Assembly (NCBI GenBank): GCA_026390595.1
Contig: JAPLFQ010000026.1
Location: forward strand, 1-51,368
DNA length: 51,368 bases
Source: Ignavibacteriales bacterium
GTDB lineage: Bacteria; Bacteroidota; Ignavibacteria; UBA10030
Reading direction: 5' to 3'
Part shown: piece by piece, positions 1-9,022 of the stretch
Position numbering within the stretch: the first letter of the stretch is position 1
How the letters are laid out: each line of letters opens with the position of its first letter
Made by a program: the position numbers and the translations under genes
Notes under the pieces: model-generated
Seen by the model: only the letters and a program-made list of their open reading frames with translations
Told to the model about the DNA's origin: nothing
The model's database searches: none

Positions 1-1356
1 GCAGACGCGCGTCTGGCATATTCGCACGCCCTGGTCGGTGGGCCGACGGAACTGACGCAGGACGCCACAAAAAGAGTCGCGGCCTTCGAAAGCTATTTCC
101 GGTTGCAGACGCAGTATTTCAAACTGGACAGTATTTATTCTATCCTCGATATCGACAGCCTCTGGATCAAGAAGGATACGCTTGAAGGGAGGACAAAACC
201 CGATTCCTCGCTGGGCCAGAGCATGAAAGAGCAGGCTGTCTCATCGACGAGGAAAAGCCGTACCATTGCATCAGTAACAAGGGATTCCACAGCGGCTCCA
301 CAACGGGACTCCGTACTCATTAGCGCTAGGGTGGACTCCGCGATCACCTCGGCCAAAACCGATTCGCTCCGGCCAAAAGGTGACAGCGCCCTTGTCTTCG
401 CGCGAAGAGATACGCTCAACGCCCGCGGTGACACTCTTCACTCCATGGCTATGCGGGATTCGACCCAAACGAAAGCCAAAGATCTCCCAAAGTACTGGCC
501 GAAGCCTAAGAAAGACACACTGATCGCGTCGCTCGGGAAGCTTTCATACCTCACGGGTGAGTTGTTCTATGCAGATTTGGACGTTCCGGACTCTGCGTTC
601 TACTGGCTGAGCAAATCGCTCAAGCTGGGAATCGACAGCATCCAAACGCCCCGGGCCCTGTACGTATTGGCGGAGGTTGCGCGCGCAAATGCTGAAAAGA
701 AATATGGAAACGAAGAAGACCTCTATCTGCTCATCACGGAGAAATATCCGAAATCCACATACGCGGAAGAGTCTCGCATCGCGCTCGGTTTTCGTCCAAC
801 CATGAAGGAAGTGGATCCCGCTGCAGGAGTGTACGCGGTCGCGGAATCGCTCATGTATGCCGGCGAACACAAGAGGGCGCTCGATACTCTGTGGCGGATC
901 GTAGGCGAGTTTGGAGAATCCCCGCTTGTGGCGAAAAGCAGATACACTATGGCTTGGATCTATGAGAATTATCTCGCGCGTCCGGATAGCGCTCTTTCGC
1001 AATACAATACCCTTGCGCAGAAATTCGCTGCCACCAAATATGGCCTGGCCGCACAGAAACGAATTCCTCCCCTTGAAGCGCCAGTGAAGCCTGCCGCCGA
1101 TTCGCTGAAGAAAGCACTCCCGGACAGTGTCAAGTCCGCTGGCAGCGGCGTGCCTGCAAAAGCCCTTCCGGATTCGACGATGAAGGGGACGAAAATGGCG
1201 ATTCCGAAAATCGCGGACGATTCCACGGAGCACCGGAACATCACGCGTCCCCCGATGCCTGATTCATTGCGCATGCGATTCGAACCGGATCTCATGCAAA
1301 AGAAGCCCCCAGTTGAAGTCGACACAGTGAAACGTGAAGGTAAGAAGGAAAAGTAG
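1..1356 (+). CDS. TPR-repeat protein, 5' end outside the window
   Basis: The frame is open from the first base, so the start lies upstream. The visible 451 residues have two parts. The first is a low-complexity stretch in which Asp-Ser or Asp-Thr recurs about every 7-11 residues (for example RDS, VDS, TDS, GDS, RDT). The second is a helical region with tetratricopeptide-like units such as 'PDSAFYWLSKSLKLG', 'KRALDTLWRIVGEFGESPLV' and 'PDSALSQYNTLAQKF'. The tail is again Pro/Asp/Ser/Lys-rich and ends in a Lys/Glu cluster. TPR proteins of this sort in Bacteroidota and relatives are often envelope scaffolds, but nothing here fixes a partner. The stop codon overlaps the GTG start of pyrK by one base (TAGTG), so the two are probably cotranscribed. 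Specific function unknown. Confidence 0.8.
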   Translation, partial: ADARLAYSHALVGGPTELTQDATKRVAAFESYFRLQTQYFKLDSIYSILDIDSLWIKKDTLEGRTKPDSSLGQSMKEQAVSSTRKSRTIASVTRDSTAAPQRDSVLISARVDSAITSAKTDSLRPKGDSALVFARRDTLNARGDTLHSMAMRDSTQTKAKDLPKYWPKPKKDTLIASLGKLSYLTGELFYADLDVPDSAFYWLSKSLKLGIDSIQTPRALYVLAEVARANAEKKYGNEEDLYLLITEKYPKSTYAEESRIALGFRPTMKEVDPAAGVYAVAESLMYAGEHKRALDTLWRIVGEFGESPLVAKSRYTMAWIYENYLARPDSALSQYNTLAQKFAATKYGLAAQKRIPPLEAPVKPAADSLKKALPDSVKSAGSGVPAKALPDSTMKGTKMAIPKIADDSTEHRNITRPPMPDSLRMRFEPDLMQKKPPVEVDTVKREGKKEK

Positions 1357-2144
1357 TGAACGAAGCCCGTACAGCAATTATCCAGTCTTCAGTCGAGGTC
1401 GTCAGCCGCAAAGAGGTTGCCGAGAGCATCTACCGGTTGGCAATGCGATCTCCCGAGATTGTGCGACGATCGGCCCCTGGTCAGTTTGTCAATATCCGAT
1501 GCGGTGAGGGATGTTTGCCGCTCCTTCGGAGACCTTTCAGTATCTCACGCGTCGATGGCGATCTGGTTGAGCTGATGTTCAACGTCATTGGGCACGGAAC
1601 GAAGATGCTTTCATTGAAGCAGCCCGGCGATGTGCTCGATGTCCTCGGGCCGCTCGGGACTCCGTTCGGCACATCGGGGGACTTTGCCAAAGCGATCCTG
1701 GTTGGCGGTGGATTGGGAGTGGCCCCGTTTCCATTTCTCACGGATTTCCTGCTCAAAGAGAAGAAAGAAATCGTCACGCTGATTGGAGCCCGTACCCGCT
1801 CCCAGGTGACTGAACATCATCTCAGAAATATCCGGGTAGCAACGGATGATGGATCTATGGGGCTCAAAGGGAATGTCGTTGACCTCCTGAAGGCCGAATT
1901 GAGAGGTGTGGTTGGAACGAATGTGAAAGTATTCGGTTGTGGTCCCACCGCTATGTTGAAGGCGTTGTCTGCTTACGCGTCCAGCATGGGAATTGAGTGC
2001 GAACTTTCCCTGGAAGGAGATATGGCGTGCGGAATGGGGATTTGTCAGGGATGTCCCGTTGAGCGGACTGACGGCAAGAAGAAGTATGCCCTTGTCTGCA
2101 CAGATGGCCCGACCTTTAAAAGTAAAGATGTCATTCTTCGGTAG
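1356..2144 (+). CDS. pyrK: Dihydroorotate dehydrogenase B, electron transfer subunit PyrK
   Basis: PyrK carries electrons from PyrD's FMN through FAD and a [2Fe-2S] cluster to NAD+ in the fourth step of pyrimidine synthesis. The 262-residue protein has the expected order of ferredoxin-reductase-like parts: an FAD-binding motif RRPFSIS (residues 58-64), an NAD-binding Gly-rich loop GGGLGVAPF (117-125), and four C-terminal cysteines at about 225, 230, 233 and 248 in the PyrK spacing C-x4-C-x2-C-x14-C. It starts with GTG, overlapping the upstream stop by one base, and pyrD follows after 3 bases. The pairing with a class 1B PyrD makes the assignment secure. Confidence 0.95.
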   Translation: MNEARTAIIQSSVEVVSRKEVAESIYRLAMRSPEIVRRSAPGQFVNIRCGEGCLPLLRRPFSISRVDGDLVELMFNVIGHGTKMLSLKQPGDVLDVLGPLGTPFGTSGDFAKAILVGGGLGVAPFPFLTDFLLKEKKEIVTLIGARTRSQVTEHHLRNIRVATDDGSMGLKGNVVDLLKAELRGVVGTNVKVFGCGPTAMLKALSAYASSMGIECELSLEGDMACGMGICQGCPVERTDGKKKYALVCTDGPTFKSKDVILR

Positions 2145-2147
2145 TGT

Positions 2148-3089
2148 ATGAAAGAATCCTTCTCCATACGAGGCGTCGAATTTCGAAACCGGGTGCTGGT
2201 TGCATCGGGCACGTTTGGCTATGGCGACGAGGTCAAACATCTCGTGGACGTAAACGAACTCGGAGGGATCTGCACAAAGTCGTTGTCCTGGAAACCCCGC
2301 GATGGTAATCCGCCGCGTCGCATTGTTGAAACGCCAAGCGGCATGCTAAACTCCATCGGTCTGGCGAATATCGGCGTGCATTCGTTCATTCAGGAGAAGC
2401 TGCCGTATCTCAGGACTCTCAACACAACGATTATTGCCAACATAGCGGCGAGTTCGGTGCAGGAGTATTGCGACGTCTTATCCCTTCTGGAACAGCAGGA
2501 AGGGATCCACGGATACGAGATCAACATTTCGTGCCCCAATGTGAAGGAAGGGGGCCTGAACTTCGGGACCAACTGCGACATGACACGCCAGATCACCGCG
2601 CGGCTCAGGCCCTTGACTCAAAAACCCCTCATTCTGAAACTGACGCCAAACGTCACGCACATATCCGAGTTCGCGAAAGCAGTCGAGGAAGCTGGCGCAG
2701 ATGCGGTTTCGGTCATAAATACGCTTATAGGCATGGCTGTCGACATCCGCGCGCGCAAACCCAAGCTTTCAACTGTGACAGGCGGACTTTCCGGTCCTGC
2801 AATCAAGCCGGTAGCTCTCGCGAAAGTCTATGAAGTGGCTCAGGTGGTGAAGATACCAATCATCGGCATCGGCGGAATTATGACTGCCGAAGATGCTGCC
2901 GAATTCCTGCTCGTCGGCGCGACGGCCGTTCAGGTTGGCACAGCGAACTTTGTCGATCCCTCGACAGGCGTCAAGGTTGCGAAGGGGCTGCGAGCATTTG
3001 CCGAGTCGCAGGGTCTTTCGGATGTGGGACAACTTGTCCGTGCCATGGAGTCAAATGTGCAGTTTTCCGTCATGCAATCCTGGCTTTGA
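2148..3089 (+). CDS. pyrD: Dihydroorotate dehydrogenase, class 1B catalytic subunit
   Basis: Oxidises dihydroorotate to orotate in the cytosol using FMN. The 313 residues form a TIM-barrel protein of normal length. The motif NISCPN places the catalytic base at Cys129; class 1A/1B enzymes use Cys where membrane-bound class 2 enzymes use Ser. Other visible elements are TKS (43-45) near the FMN and the phosphate-binding loop GIGGI followed by GATAVQVGTANF near the C-terminus. The gene lies 3 bases after pyrK, as expected for the NAD-linked class 1B heterotetramer, and its stop overlaps the folC TTG start (TTGA). Confidence 0.96.
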   Translation: MKESFSIRGVEFRNRVLVASGTFGYGDEVKHLVDVNELGGICTKSLSWKPRDGNPPRRIVETPSGMLNSIGLANIGVHSFIQEKLPYLRTLNTTIIANIAASSVQEYCDVLSLLEQQEGIHGYEINISCPNVKEGGLNFGTNCDMTRQITARLRPLTQKPLILKLTPNVTHISEFAKAVEEAGADAVSVINTLIGMAVDIRARKPKLSTVTGGLSGPAIKPVALAKVYEVAQVVKIPIIGIGGIMTAEDAAEFLLVGATAVQVGTANFVDPSTGVKVAKGLRAFAESQGLSDVGQLVRAMESNVQFSVMQSWL

Positions 3090-4201
3090 CCTTTTCCTCA
3101 TTTCCCTTGCTCACATACTCTCAATCCATTCAACTCCTTTTCGGGCTTGAACGGCTCGGAATGAAATTTGGCCTCGAAGGGATCTCCCGGCTCCTCAAGG
3201 AGTTGAAAGATCCGCAGAAGGAATTCCCCTCCGTGCACATCGCCGGTACGAATGGCAAAGGGTCGACTGCGTCGATGCTCGCTGCGATGCTGACAGCGGC
3301 AGGATATAAGACCGGGCTGTATACTTCACCCCACCTCGTCAAGTTCGAGGAGAGGATCCGCATCGACGGAAAAGCGATCCCGCGTGCCTCATTGAGCAGG
3401 CTCACCACGTTTCTGAAGCGGTCGATACTCAGGCACCATCCCACGTTTTTCGAAGCGACAACGGCTATTGCGTTTGCCCACTTTGCCCAGCGGGAGGTCG
3501 ATGTCGCGGTCATCGAAACCGGTCTCGGCGGTCGGCTCGACTCGACGAATGTGTTGCGTCCGGTCTGCTCTGTTATCACGAACATCGGCCTGGAGCACAC
3601 CGAAATACTGGGAGATACTCTGGAGAAGATCGCTCTTGAGAAAGCTGGGATTGTGAAGAAGGACACTCCCTGTGTCACAGGAATTCGTGAGCCGCGGGCT
3701 CTTGCTGTGTTGAAAAGAGCATGCAGACAGAACCACGCTCCATTGTTTCTCGGAACCGGGTACCGCGCCAGGGTGAGAGAGGCTACACTTGAAGGAACTT
3801 TGGTCGATTTCACCTTGGGAAAGAACAAGTATAAGAACCTCCGGGTCTCCCTGCCCGGACAGTACCAGCTGGGGAATCTGGGGGTTGCACTTCGGGCCGT
3901 TCAGGTGCTGAATGATTCGGGTTCATTTCGGATCGATGAGGCAGCACTTCGAAACGGGCTCGCCTCTCGGCTCTCCGATCAGGTCGTGGCAGTAGCTGCT
4001 CATACGCCCAGGTCACGCTCTGCAAGCGATATTGCAGCAGCATTTGAAAGGGAGAAATGCAGAACCCGGGCAGCTCTGAGTGTTGAAGGAGGTATCAGGC
4101 TTGCGATGGAGCTCGCCGGACCGAATGGAACGATTCTCGTCACAGGGTCGCATTTTGTCGTCGGCGAAGCCGTGGCAGCTCTGGGCCTAAAAAGGGCTTG
4201 A
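3086..4201 (+). CDS. folC: Folylpolyglutamate/dihydrofolate synthase FolC with internal C-domain deletion
   Basis: FolC adds glutamate to dihydropteroate or folates with ATP. The N-terminal Mur-ligase-like domain is complete: P-loop AGTNGKGST (residues 53-61), YTSPHLV, the ETGLGGRLDSTN motif and the ITNIGLEHTEILGDT loop. The chain is only 371 residues against about 420-430 for the family. After 'AALRNGLA' (about residue 293) it passes directly to 'LSDQVVAVAAHTPRS', which aligns by eye with a segment normally about 50-55 residues further on. The missing part should hold the conserved DGAHNP motif at the start of the C-domain. The end (VTGSHFVVGEA) is normal and the frame is intact. The TTG start overlaps the pyrD stop by 4 bases and matches the usual N-terminus. 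Family is certain; activity is doubtful. Confidence 0.9.
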   Translation: MTFSSFPLLTYSQSIQLLFGLERLGMKFGLEGISRLLKELKDPQKEFPSVHIAGTNGKGSTASMLAAMLTAAGYKTGLYTSPHLVKFEERIRIDGKAIPRASLSRLTTFLKRSILRHHPTFFEATTAIAFAHFAQREVDVAVIETGLGGRLDSTNVLRPVCSVITNIGLEHTEILGDTLEKIALEKAGIVKKDTPCVTGIREPRALAVLKRACRQNHAPLFLGTGYRARVREATLEGTLVDFTLGKNKYKNLRVSLPGQYQLGNLGVALRAVQVLNDSGSFRIDEAALRNGLASRLSDQVVAVAAHTPRSRSASDIAAAFEREKCRTRAALSVEGGIRLAMELAGPNGTILVTGSHFVVGEAVAALGLKRA

Positions 4202-4226
4202 CAATCAGGGCTCATTGGGGTATATT
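4198..4226 (+). promoter_or_regulatory. Sigma70-type promoter of rho, with palindrome over the -10 box
   Basis: TTGACA (4198-4203) and TATATT (4221-4226) are separated by exactly 17 bases, a near-consensus housekeeping promoter. The -35 box overlaps the folC stop codon. The -10 box is embedded in a perfect inverted repeat GGGGTA-tat-TACCCC (4217-4231). Transcription should start near 4233, leaving a leader of about 180 bases before rho. Confidence 0.75.
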
Positions 4227-4232
4227 ACCCCC

Positions 4233-4411
4233 GTAGTTCTTGAAGTTTCTTCTGTTCGTGTTGTTTGTCATCCAACCAATTCACTTCTCAATCGTCAAAT
4301 CGCTACTCCCAACCTTTGATACTTCAACGTAGGTCATCCTCAGCGCCAACGAGAGGATTTCGTTTTCAGATTTCTCCAACTCCATCTTTCTTCCAATAGG
4401 ATCGTTCTACT
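4233..4411 (+). promoter_or_regulatory. Long C-rich, G-poor leader of rho (possible rut/attenuation region)
   Basis: About 180 bases separate the predicted transcription start from the rho ATG. From 4271 to 4320 there are roughly 18 C against 3 G, with many YC dinucleotides, and I see no stable hairpin. This is the composition of a Rho utilisation site. In E. coli, rho limits its own expression by terminating in its leader; the same is inferred here but not shown. Confidence 0.45.
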
Positions 4412-5665
4412 ATGCCAATGGACATTACCGAACTCAAGTCCAAAAAGATCGCCGAGCTGAATCAGATTGCAAAAGAACTGAATATTTCAGGGTACAGTGA
4501 TCTTCGAAAACAGGAACTCATTTTCAAGATTCTCGAAGCTCAGACAACGAAGGACGGCCTTAGCTTCAGCAAAGGGGTTCTTGAGGTACTGCCGGACGGG
4601 TATGGCTTTCTGCGTTCCGTAAACTACAACTATCTTCCCTCTCCCGACGACATTTACGTTTCTCCCTCTCAGATCAAGAAATTCGGCCTTCGGACGGGAG
4701 ATAGTGTGAGCGGCCAGGTTCGCCCCCCCAAGGAAGGCGAACGGTTCTTCGCACTCCTGCGCGTCGAGGCCGTCAACGACGACCATCCGGACGTAATCAG
4801 GGAACGGACGCTGTTCGACAACCTGACGCCGTTGTACCCCACAAGTCGGCTCAAGCTCGAGACTGCGCCTGGTGAGTATTCGATGAGGATTATGGACCTC
4901 CTCGCCCCCATAGGCAAAGGTCAGCGCGGTATGATCGTTTCTCCGCCAAAAGCAGGCAAGACGGTTATCTTGCAGAAGATCGCAAACAGCATCCTCCGTA
5001 ATCATCCAGAAGTAAAGCTCATCGTATTGTTGATCGACGAACGCCCCGAAGAAGTGACCGATATGGAGCGGACAGTCGGTGCTGAAGTGGTGAGTTCTAC
5101 GTTTGACGAACCACCCGAGAGGCACGTGCAGGTGTCCGACATGGTACTGGAGAAGGCGAAACGCCTTGTGGAAGCGAAAAAGGACGTGGTTATTCTCCTG
5201 GATAGCATTACACGGCTTGCCCGTGCACACAATACCGTTATTCCTCACAGCGGCAAGATCCTCTCCGGCGGTGTGGACGCAAACGCTCTCCACAGGCCGA
5301 AACGCTTCTTCGGAGCAGCACGAAACATCGAAGAAGGAGGGAGCCTTACGATTATTGCAACGGCTCTTGTCGAAACCGGCAGCCGTATGGACGAAGTTAT
5401 CTTCGAAGAATTCAAGGGAACCGGCAACAACGAAATTGTGCTCGACCGCAAGCTGAGCGATCGTCGAGTCTTCCCGGCGATCGACGTCAACCGGTCTGGA
5501 ACACGCAAAGAAGAACTCCTTCAGGATGCGGAGGAACTCGCTCGTGTCTGGATCCTCCGAAAACTGCTGAGCGACCTTACGCCCGTGGAGGCAATGGAAT
5601 TCCTGCTTGAGAAGATGAGGGGAACGAAATCGAACAAAGAATTCCTGAAGTCGATGAATAGCTGA
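4412..5665 (+). CDS. rho: Transcription termination factor Rho
   Basis: Hexameric RNA-dependent ATPase/helicase that ends transcription at unstructured C-rich RNA. The 417 residues have the standard order: N-terminal SAP-like helical domain (1-45, '[18 protein letters not shown]'), cold-shock-like RNA-binding domain (about 50-125, '[15 protein letters not shown]'), then the RecA-type ATPase. Visible are the P-loop SPPKAGKT, Walker [16 protein letters not shown], the Q-loop segment [20 protein letters not shown] and the R-loop segment [20 protein letters not shown]. No large insertion is present. A second ATG two codons downstream is an alternative start. The gene has its own promoter and seems monocistronic. 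Confidence 0.97.
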   Translation: MPMDITELKSKKIAELNQIAKELNISGYSDLRKQELIFKILEAQTTKDGLSFSKGVLEVLPDGYGFLRSVNYNYLPSPDDIYVSPSQIKKFGLRTGDSVSGQVRPPKEGERFFALLRVEAVNDDHPDVIRERTLFDNLTPLYPTSRLKLETAPGEYSMRIMDLLAPIGKGQRGMIVSPPKAGKTVILQKIANSILRNHPEVKLIVLLIDERPEEVTDMERTVGAEVVSSTFDEPPERHVQVSDMVLEKAKRLVEAKKDVVILLDSITRLARAHNTVIPHSGKILSGGVDANALHRPKRFFGAARNIEEGGSLTIIATALVETGSRMDEVIFEEFKGTGNNEIVLDRKLSDRRVFPAIDVNRSGTRKEELLQDAEELARVWILRKLLSDLTPVEAMEFLLEKMRGTKSNKEFLKSMNS

Positions 5666-5754
5666 TCCTGTAGTGTGGGGGAGCAGTGGGGAGCGTGGTA
5701 TTGCATGCGGCGTGAATCCTTCCTGATAGTCCAATCATTCGGAAAGAACTGAGT

Positions 5755-6936
5755 ATGGCAAACGATGTCGTCATCGTGGGTGCCTGCAGGACCCCTATTG
5801 GCTCATTCATGGGATCGCTCGCTTCGGTCAGTGCTCCCCGGCTTGGCGCTCTTGTAGTCGAGGAGGCGGTTCGCAGAGCTGGTATCGGGAAGACCGATGT
5901 GCAGGAAGTCATTATGGGAAACGTCCTGGCTGCCGGCATTGGACAGGCCCCCGCCCGTCAGGCCGCGCTGTTCGCGGGTCTCCCGGATTCAGTCGAATGT
6001 CTGACGATCAACAAGATGTGCGGCTCCGGTCTCAAGGCTGTCATGCTCGCAGCCCAGGCCATACAGCTGGGAGATGCGGATTCAATTGTTGCAGGCGGTA
6101 TGGAAAGCATGTCGAACTCGCCATACCTGCTCGAAAAGGCGCGTGATGGATACAAAATGGGCCATGGCAAGATCATCGATTCGATGATCAGGGATGGCCT
6201 GTGGGATGTTTACAACGATTTCCACATGGGGAACGCCGCGGAAATCTGTGCGCGTGAATGTTCCATCCCCAGGGAAGCCCAGGATGAATTCGCCATCCTC
6301 AGCTACAAACGGGCACAAAGTTCCTGGACTGACGGCAGGTTCAAGGAGGAAGTTATCCCCGTGACGCTCAAGAACAAGCAAGGCGACAGTCTCGTTGAAC
6401 AGGACGAGGAGCCTTTCAAAACGGATTTCGAAAAAGTACCGAAGTTAAAACCGGCATTTCAGCAGGATGGGACTGTCACCGCAGCAAATGCGTCGAAAAT
6501 CAACGATGGCGCCGCAGCGTTGTCTGTGATGTCAACGACGAGGGCGGCACATCTCGGCGTGAAACCATTGGCAAGAATTGTTGGCTTTGCATCGTCCGCG
6601 AAAAAACCGGAGTGGTTTACAACAGCACCGGTGGATGTGATTAAGAAGGTACTCACACGATGCGACCTGAAAGTCGAGGACATCGACCTCTTTGAAGTCA
6701 ATGAAGCGTTCTCGGTTGTTTCGCTCGCAGTCCAGAAGATGGTGGGAATCGATATGGAGAAGCTAAACGTCAATGGCGGGGCTGTGGCTTTGGGACATCC
6801 CATCGGCGCAAGCGGCGCACGAATCCTCGTAACGTTGCTCCATGCACTGAAACAACGAAACAAGAGGCGGGGATTGGCGGCAATCTGCATCGGTGGGGGT
6901 GAGGCGAGCGCGGTAGTTGTCGAGCTTCTCAAGTGA
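5755..6936 (+). CDS. Acetyl-CoA C-acetyltransferase (thiolase)
   Basis: Catalyses reversible condensation of two acetyl-CoA, or thiolysis of 3-ketoacyl-CoA. The 393 residues are full length. Catalytic residues are visible: nucleophile Cys89 in NKMCGSG, His348 in GHPIGASGA, and Cys378 in CIGGGEAS. The NEAF motif (FEVNEAFSV) is present. It is the first of three genes forming a short-chain fatty acid pathway (thiolase, 3-hydroxyacyl-CoA dehydrogenase, acyl-CoA dehydrogenase). The sequence resembles biosynthetic-type acetoacetyl-CoA thiolases, but chain-length preference cannot be read from it. 'GGAAAG' upstream of the ATG is a plausible ribosome binding site. Confidence 0.93.
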   Translation: MANDVVIVGACRTPIGSFMGSLASVSAPRLGALVVEEAVRRAGIGKTDVQEVIMGNVLAAGIGQAPARQAALFAGLPDSVECLTINKMCGSGLKAVMLAAQAIQLGDADSIVAGGMESMSNSPYLLEKARDGYKMGHGKIIDSMIRDGLWDVYNDFHMGNAAEICARECSIPREAQDEFAILSYKRAQSSWTDGRFKEEVIPVTLKNKQGDSLVEQDEEPFKTDFEKVPKLKPAFQQDGTVTAANASKINDGAAALSVMSTTRAAHLGVKPLARIVGFASSAKKPEWFTTAPVDVIKKVLTRCDLKVEDIDLFEVNEAFSVVSLAVQKMVGIDMEKLNVNGGAVALGHPIGASGARILVTLLHALKQRNKRRGLAAICIGGGEASAVVVELLK

Positions 6937-6973
6937 AGTGGTGCATTCTTAACGTGAAACGGAATCCAATGCG

Positions 6974-7840
6974 ATGATAACGGAACAGATCAAAGCGGTG
7001 ACAGTTGTCGGAGCTGGTACCATGGGCAATGGCATTGCCCACACATTCGCACAGTTCGGCTATGCGGTGACGCTCCACGATGTCAAACAAGAGTTCATTG
7101 ACCGTGGTCTCCAGACTATTCGAGCGAATCTTGATCGGCAGGTCAAGAAGGGGGCAATCACCGAAGAGAAAAAGGCGGTGACGGTTGGCCGAATCAAGGC
7201 GGAGCTGATCCTCGAAGCAGCGTGCAGCGGGGCCGACATCATTATCGAAGCGGCCACCGAGAACGAGCCGATCAAGAAACAGCTCTTCAGGGATTTCGAC
7301 AGGTTTGCGAAAGTCTCCACAATCCTCGCATCCAATACGTCGTCGATCTCGATCACAGAGTTGGCCGCCGTCACCGCAAGGCCTGCGAAGGTCATCGGGA
7401 TGCACTTCATGAATCCCGTCCCTGTCATGAAACTCGTTGAGGTCATACGCGGACTTGCGACGACAGATGAAACGTACCAGACAGTGAAGTCGCTTTCTGA
7501 ATCGCTCGAGAAGGTGCCTGTTGAGGTGAATGACTATCCGGGATTCGTCTCAAACCGGGTTTTACTGCCGATGCTCAACGAGGCGATGTACTGTGTCATG
7601 GAAGGAGTTGCGACCCCCGAATCGATTGACACGGTCATGAAACTCGGCATGAATCACCCGATGGGTCCGCTGACCCTGGCGGATTTCATCGGCCTGGATG
7701 TCTGTTTGTCGATCATGGAAGTTCTCCACAAGGGACTTGGAGATTCAAAGTACCGCCCGTGCCCACTTCTGAAGAAGATGGTTGCAGCAGGACATCTTGG
7801 ACGGAAAACGGGCCGGGGATTTTACACGTACACAACCTGA
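6974..7840 (+). CDS. 3-hydroxybutyryl-CoA dehydrogenase
   Basis: NAD(P)-dependent interconversion of acetoacetyl-CoA and 3-hydroxybutyryl-CoA. The 288-residue, single-function form has the N-terminal Rossmann loop [12 protein letters not shown] (11-22), the catalytic His144 in [19 protein letters not shown] with Glu156 as partner, and the C-terminal helical domain with '[16 protein letters not shown]' and '[17 protein letters not shown]'. It lies 37 bases after the thiolase and 9 bases before the acyl-CoA dehydrogenase, so the three are probably one operon. The symbol hbd would fit but a role in synthesis or degradation is not decided by the sequence. Confidence 0.94.
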   Translation: MITEQIKAVTVVGAGTMGNGIAHTFAQFGYAVTLHDVKQEFIDRGLQTIRANLDRQVKKGAITEEKKAVTVGRIKAELILEAACSGADIIIEAATENEPIKKQLFRDFDRFAKVSTILASNTSSISITELAAVTARPAKVIGMHFMNPVPVMKLVEVIRGLATTDETYQTVKSLSESLEKVPVEVNDYPGFVSNRVLLPMLNEAMYCVMEGVATPESIDTVMKLGMNHPMGPLTLADFIGLDVCLSIMEVLHKGLGDSKYRPCPLLKKMVAAGHLGRKTGRGFYTYTT

Positions 7841-7849
7841 CGGAATCTT

Positions 7850-8989
7850 ATGGATTTCCAGTACTCGGATACTCACCTGATGATCAGGGACACGGCGCGG
7901 AAATTTGCGCAGGACAAGCTCGCTCCGACCGTGTTGGAACGCGATGAAAAAGAACTGTTCCCGTATGAGGCCGTGAAGAAGATGGGGGAACTGGGGTTCA
8001 TGGGGATGATGGTGTCGGAAGAATACGGGGGAGCCGGGCTCGATACGATCTCGTATGTGCTCGCCCTCGAAGAAATAGGGAAAGTCGACGCTTCAGCGTG
8101 TGTGATCATGTCGGTCAACAACTCGCTTGTCTGCTGGGGACTGGACATGCATGGTTCGGACGAACAGAAACAAAAATATCTCATCGATCTCGCGTCCGGG
8201 AAGAAACTCGGGGCATTCGCACTTTCTGAACCTGAAGCGGGAAGCGATGCCACGAACCAGCGCACGACGGCCCGGCGGGACGGTGACCATTATGTTCTCA
8301 ATGGAACAAAGAACTTCATTACAAACGGTTCGAACGCAGATGTGGTCATCGTGATCGCAGCGACCGACCGGTCGAAAGGCGCGCGGGGAATAAGTGCATT
8401 CATTGTCGAGAAGGGGATCCCGGGATTCTCGGTGGCGAAAAAGGAAAAAAAGATGGGGATCAGGAGCTCAGATACGGTCTCGCTCGCATTCGAAGAGTGC
8501 CGTGTTCCGGCGGCAAACCGGATAGGGGAAGAGGGATTCGGTATCAAGTTCGCCCTCAAAACGCTGGATGGCGGGCGTATCGGGGTCGCTACCCAGGGTC
8601 TCGCGATAGCCGAAGCCTCGCTTGACGCGTCAATAAAATACAGCAAGGAACGGAAGGCATTTGATAAGCCGATTTCTGAATTGCAGGCGATCCAGTTCAA
8701 GCTCGCAGAGATGGCGACTGACATCGAGGCCTCCCGGTATTTGATTCTTCACGCGGCCGCGCTGAAAGATCGCAAAGAGCCCTTCGCCGCTGAGGCTGCG
8801 ATGGCGAAGCTCTTCGCTTCAAAGACCGCAGTTCATTGCGCGCTCGAAGCTATTCAGATTCATGGGGGATATGGGTACATGCGTGAGTACCACGTGGAGC
8901 GCTTTCTCCGTGATTCGAAAATAACGGAAATCTATGAGGGAACATCGGAGATTCAGAAGATCGTCATCTCGAGGGCGCTCTTGAAGTAG
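7850..8989 (+). CDS. Acyl-CoA dehydrogenase, short-chain (butyryl-CoA dehydrogenase type)
   Basis: FAD enzyme forming or reducing the 2,3 double bond of short acyl-CoAs. The 379 residues carry the family signatures: EEYGGAGLD, GAFALSEPEAGSDA, LNGTKNFITNG, IQIHGGYGYMREYHVERFLRD and the C-terminal YEGTSEIQ, whose first Glu (363) is the usual catalytic base of short-chain enzymes. Last gene of the trio starting at 5755 and followed by a strong terminator. No etfAB or enoyl-CoA hydratase lies beside it, so electron partner and hydratase must be encoded elsewhere. Confidence 0.94.
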   Translation: MDFQYSDTHLMIRDTARKFAQDKLAPTVLERDEKELFPYEAVKKMGELGFMGMMVSEEYGGAGLDTISYVLALEEIGKVDASACVIMSVNNSLVCWGLDMHGSDEQKQKYLIDLASGKKLGAFALSEPEAGSDATNQRTTARRDGDHYVLNGTKNFITNGSNADVVIVIAATDRSKGARGISAFIVEKGIPGFSVAKKEKKMGIRSSDTVSLAFEECRVPAANRIGEEGFGIKFALKTLDGGRIGVATQGLAIAEASLDASIKYSKERKAFDKPISELQAIQFKLAEMATDIEASRYLILHAAALKDRKEPFAAEAAMAKLFASKTAVHCALEAIQIHGGYGYMREYHVERFLRDSKITEIYEGTSEIQKIVISRALLK

Positions 8990-9022
8990 TATTCAGGATC
9001 CGTAGGAACGTAATGCCCATTC

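Noticed and set aside
4487-5734. Long antisense reading frame (about 415 residues) opposite rho
   Set aside because: Rho is complete and certain on the plus strand; the antisense frame has no motif, start site or promoter and follows from codon bias.
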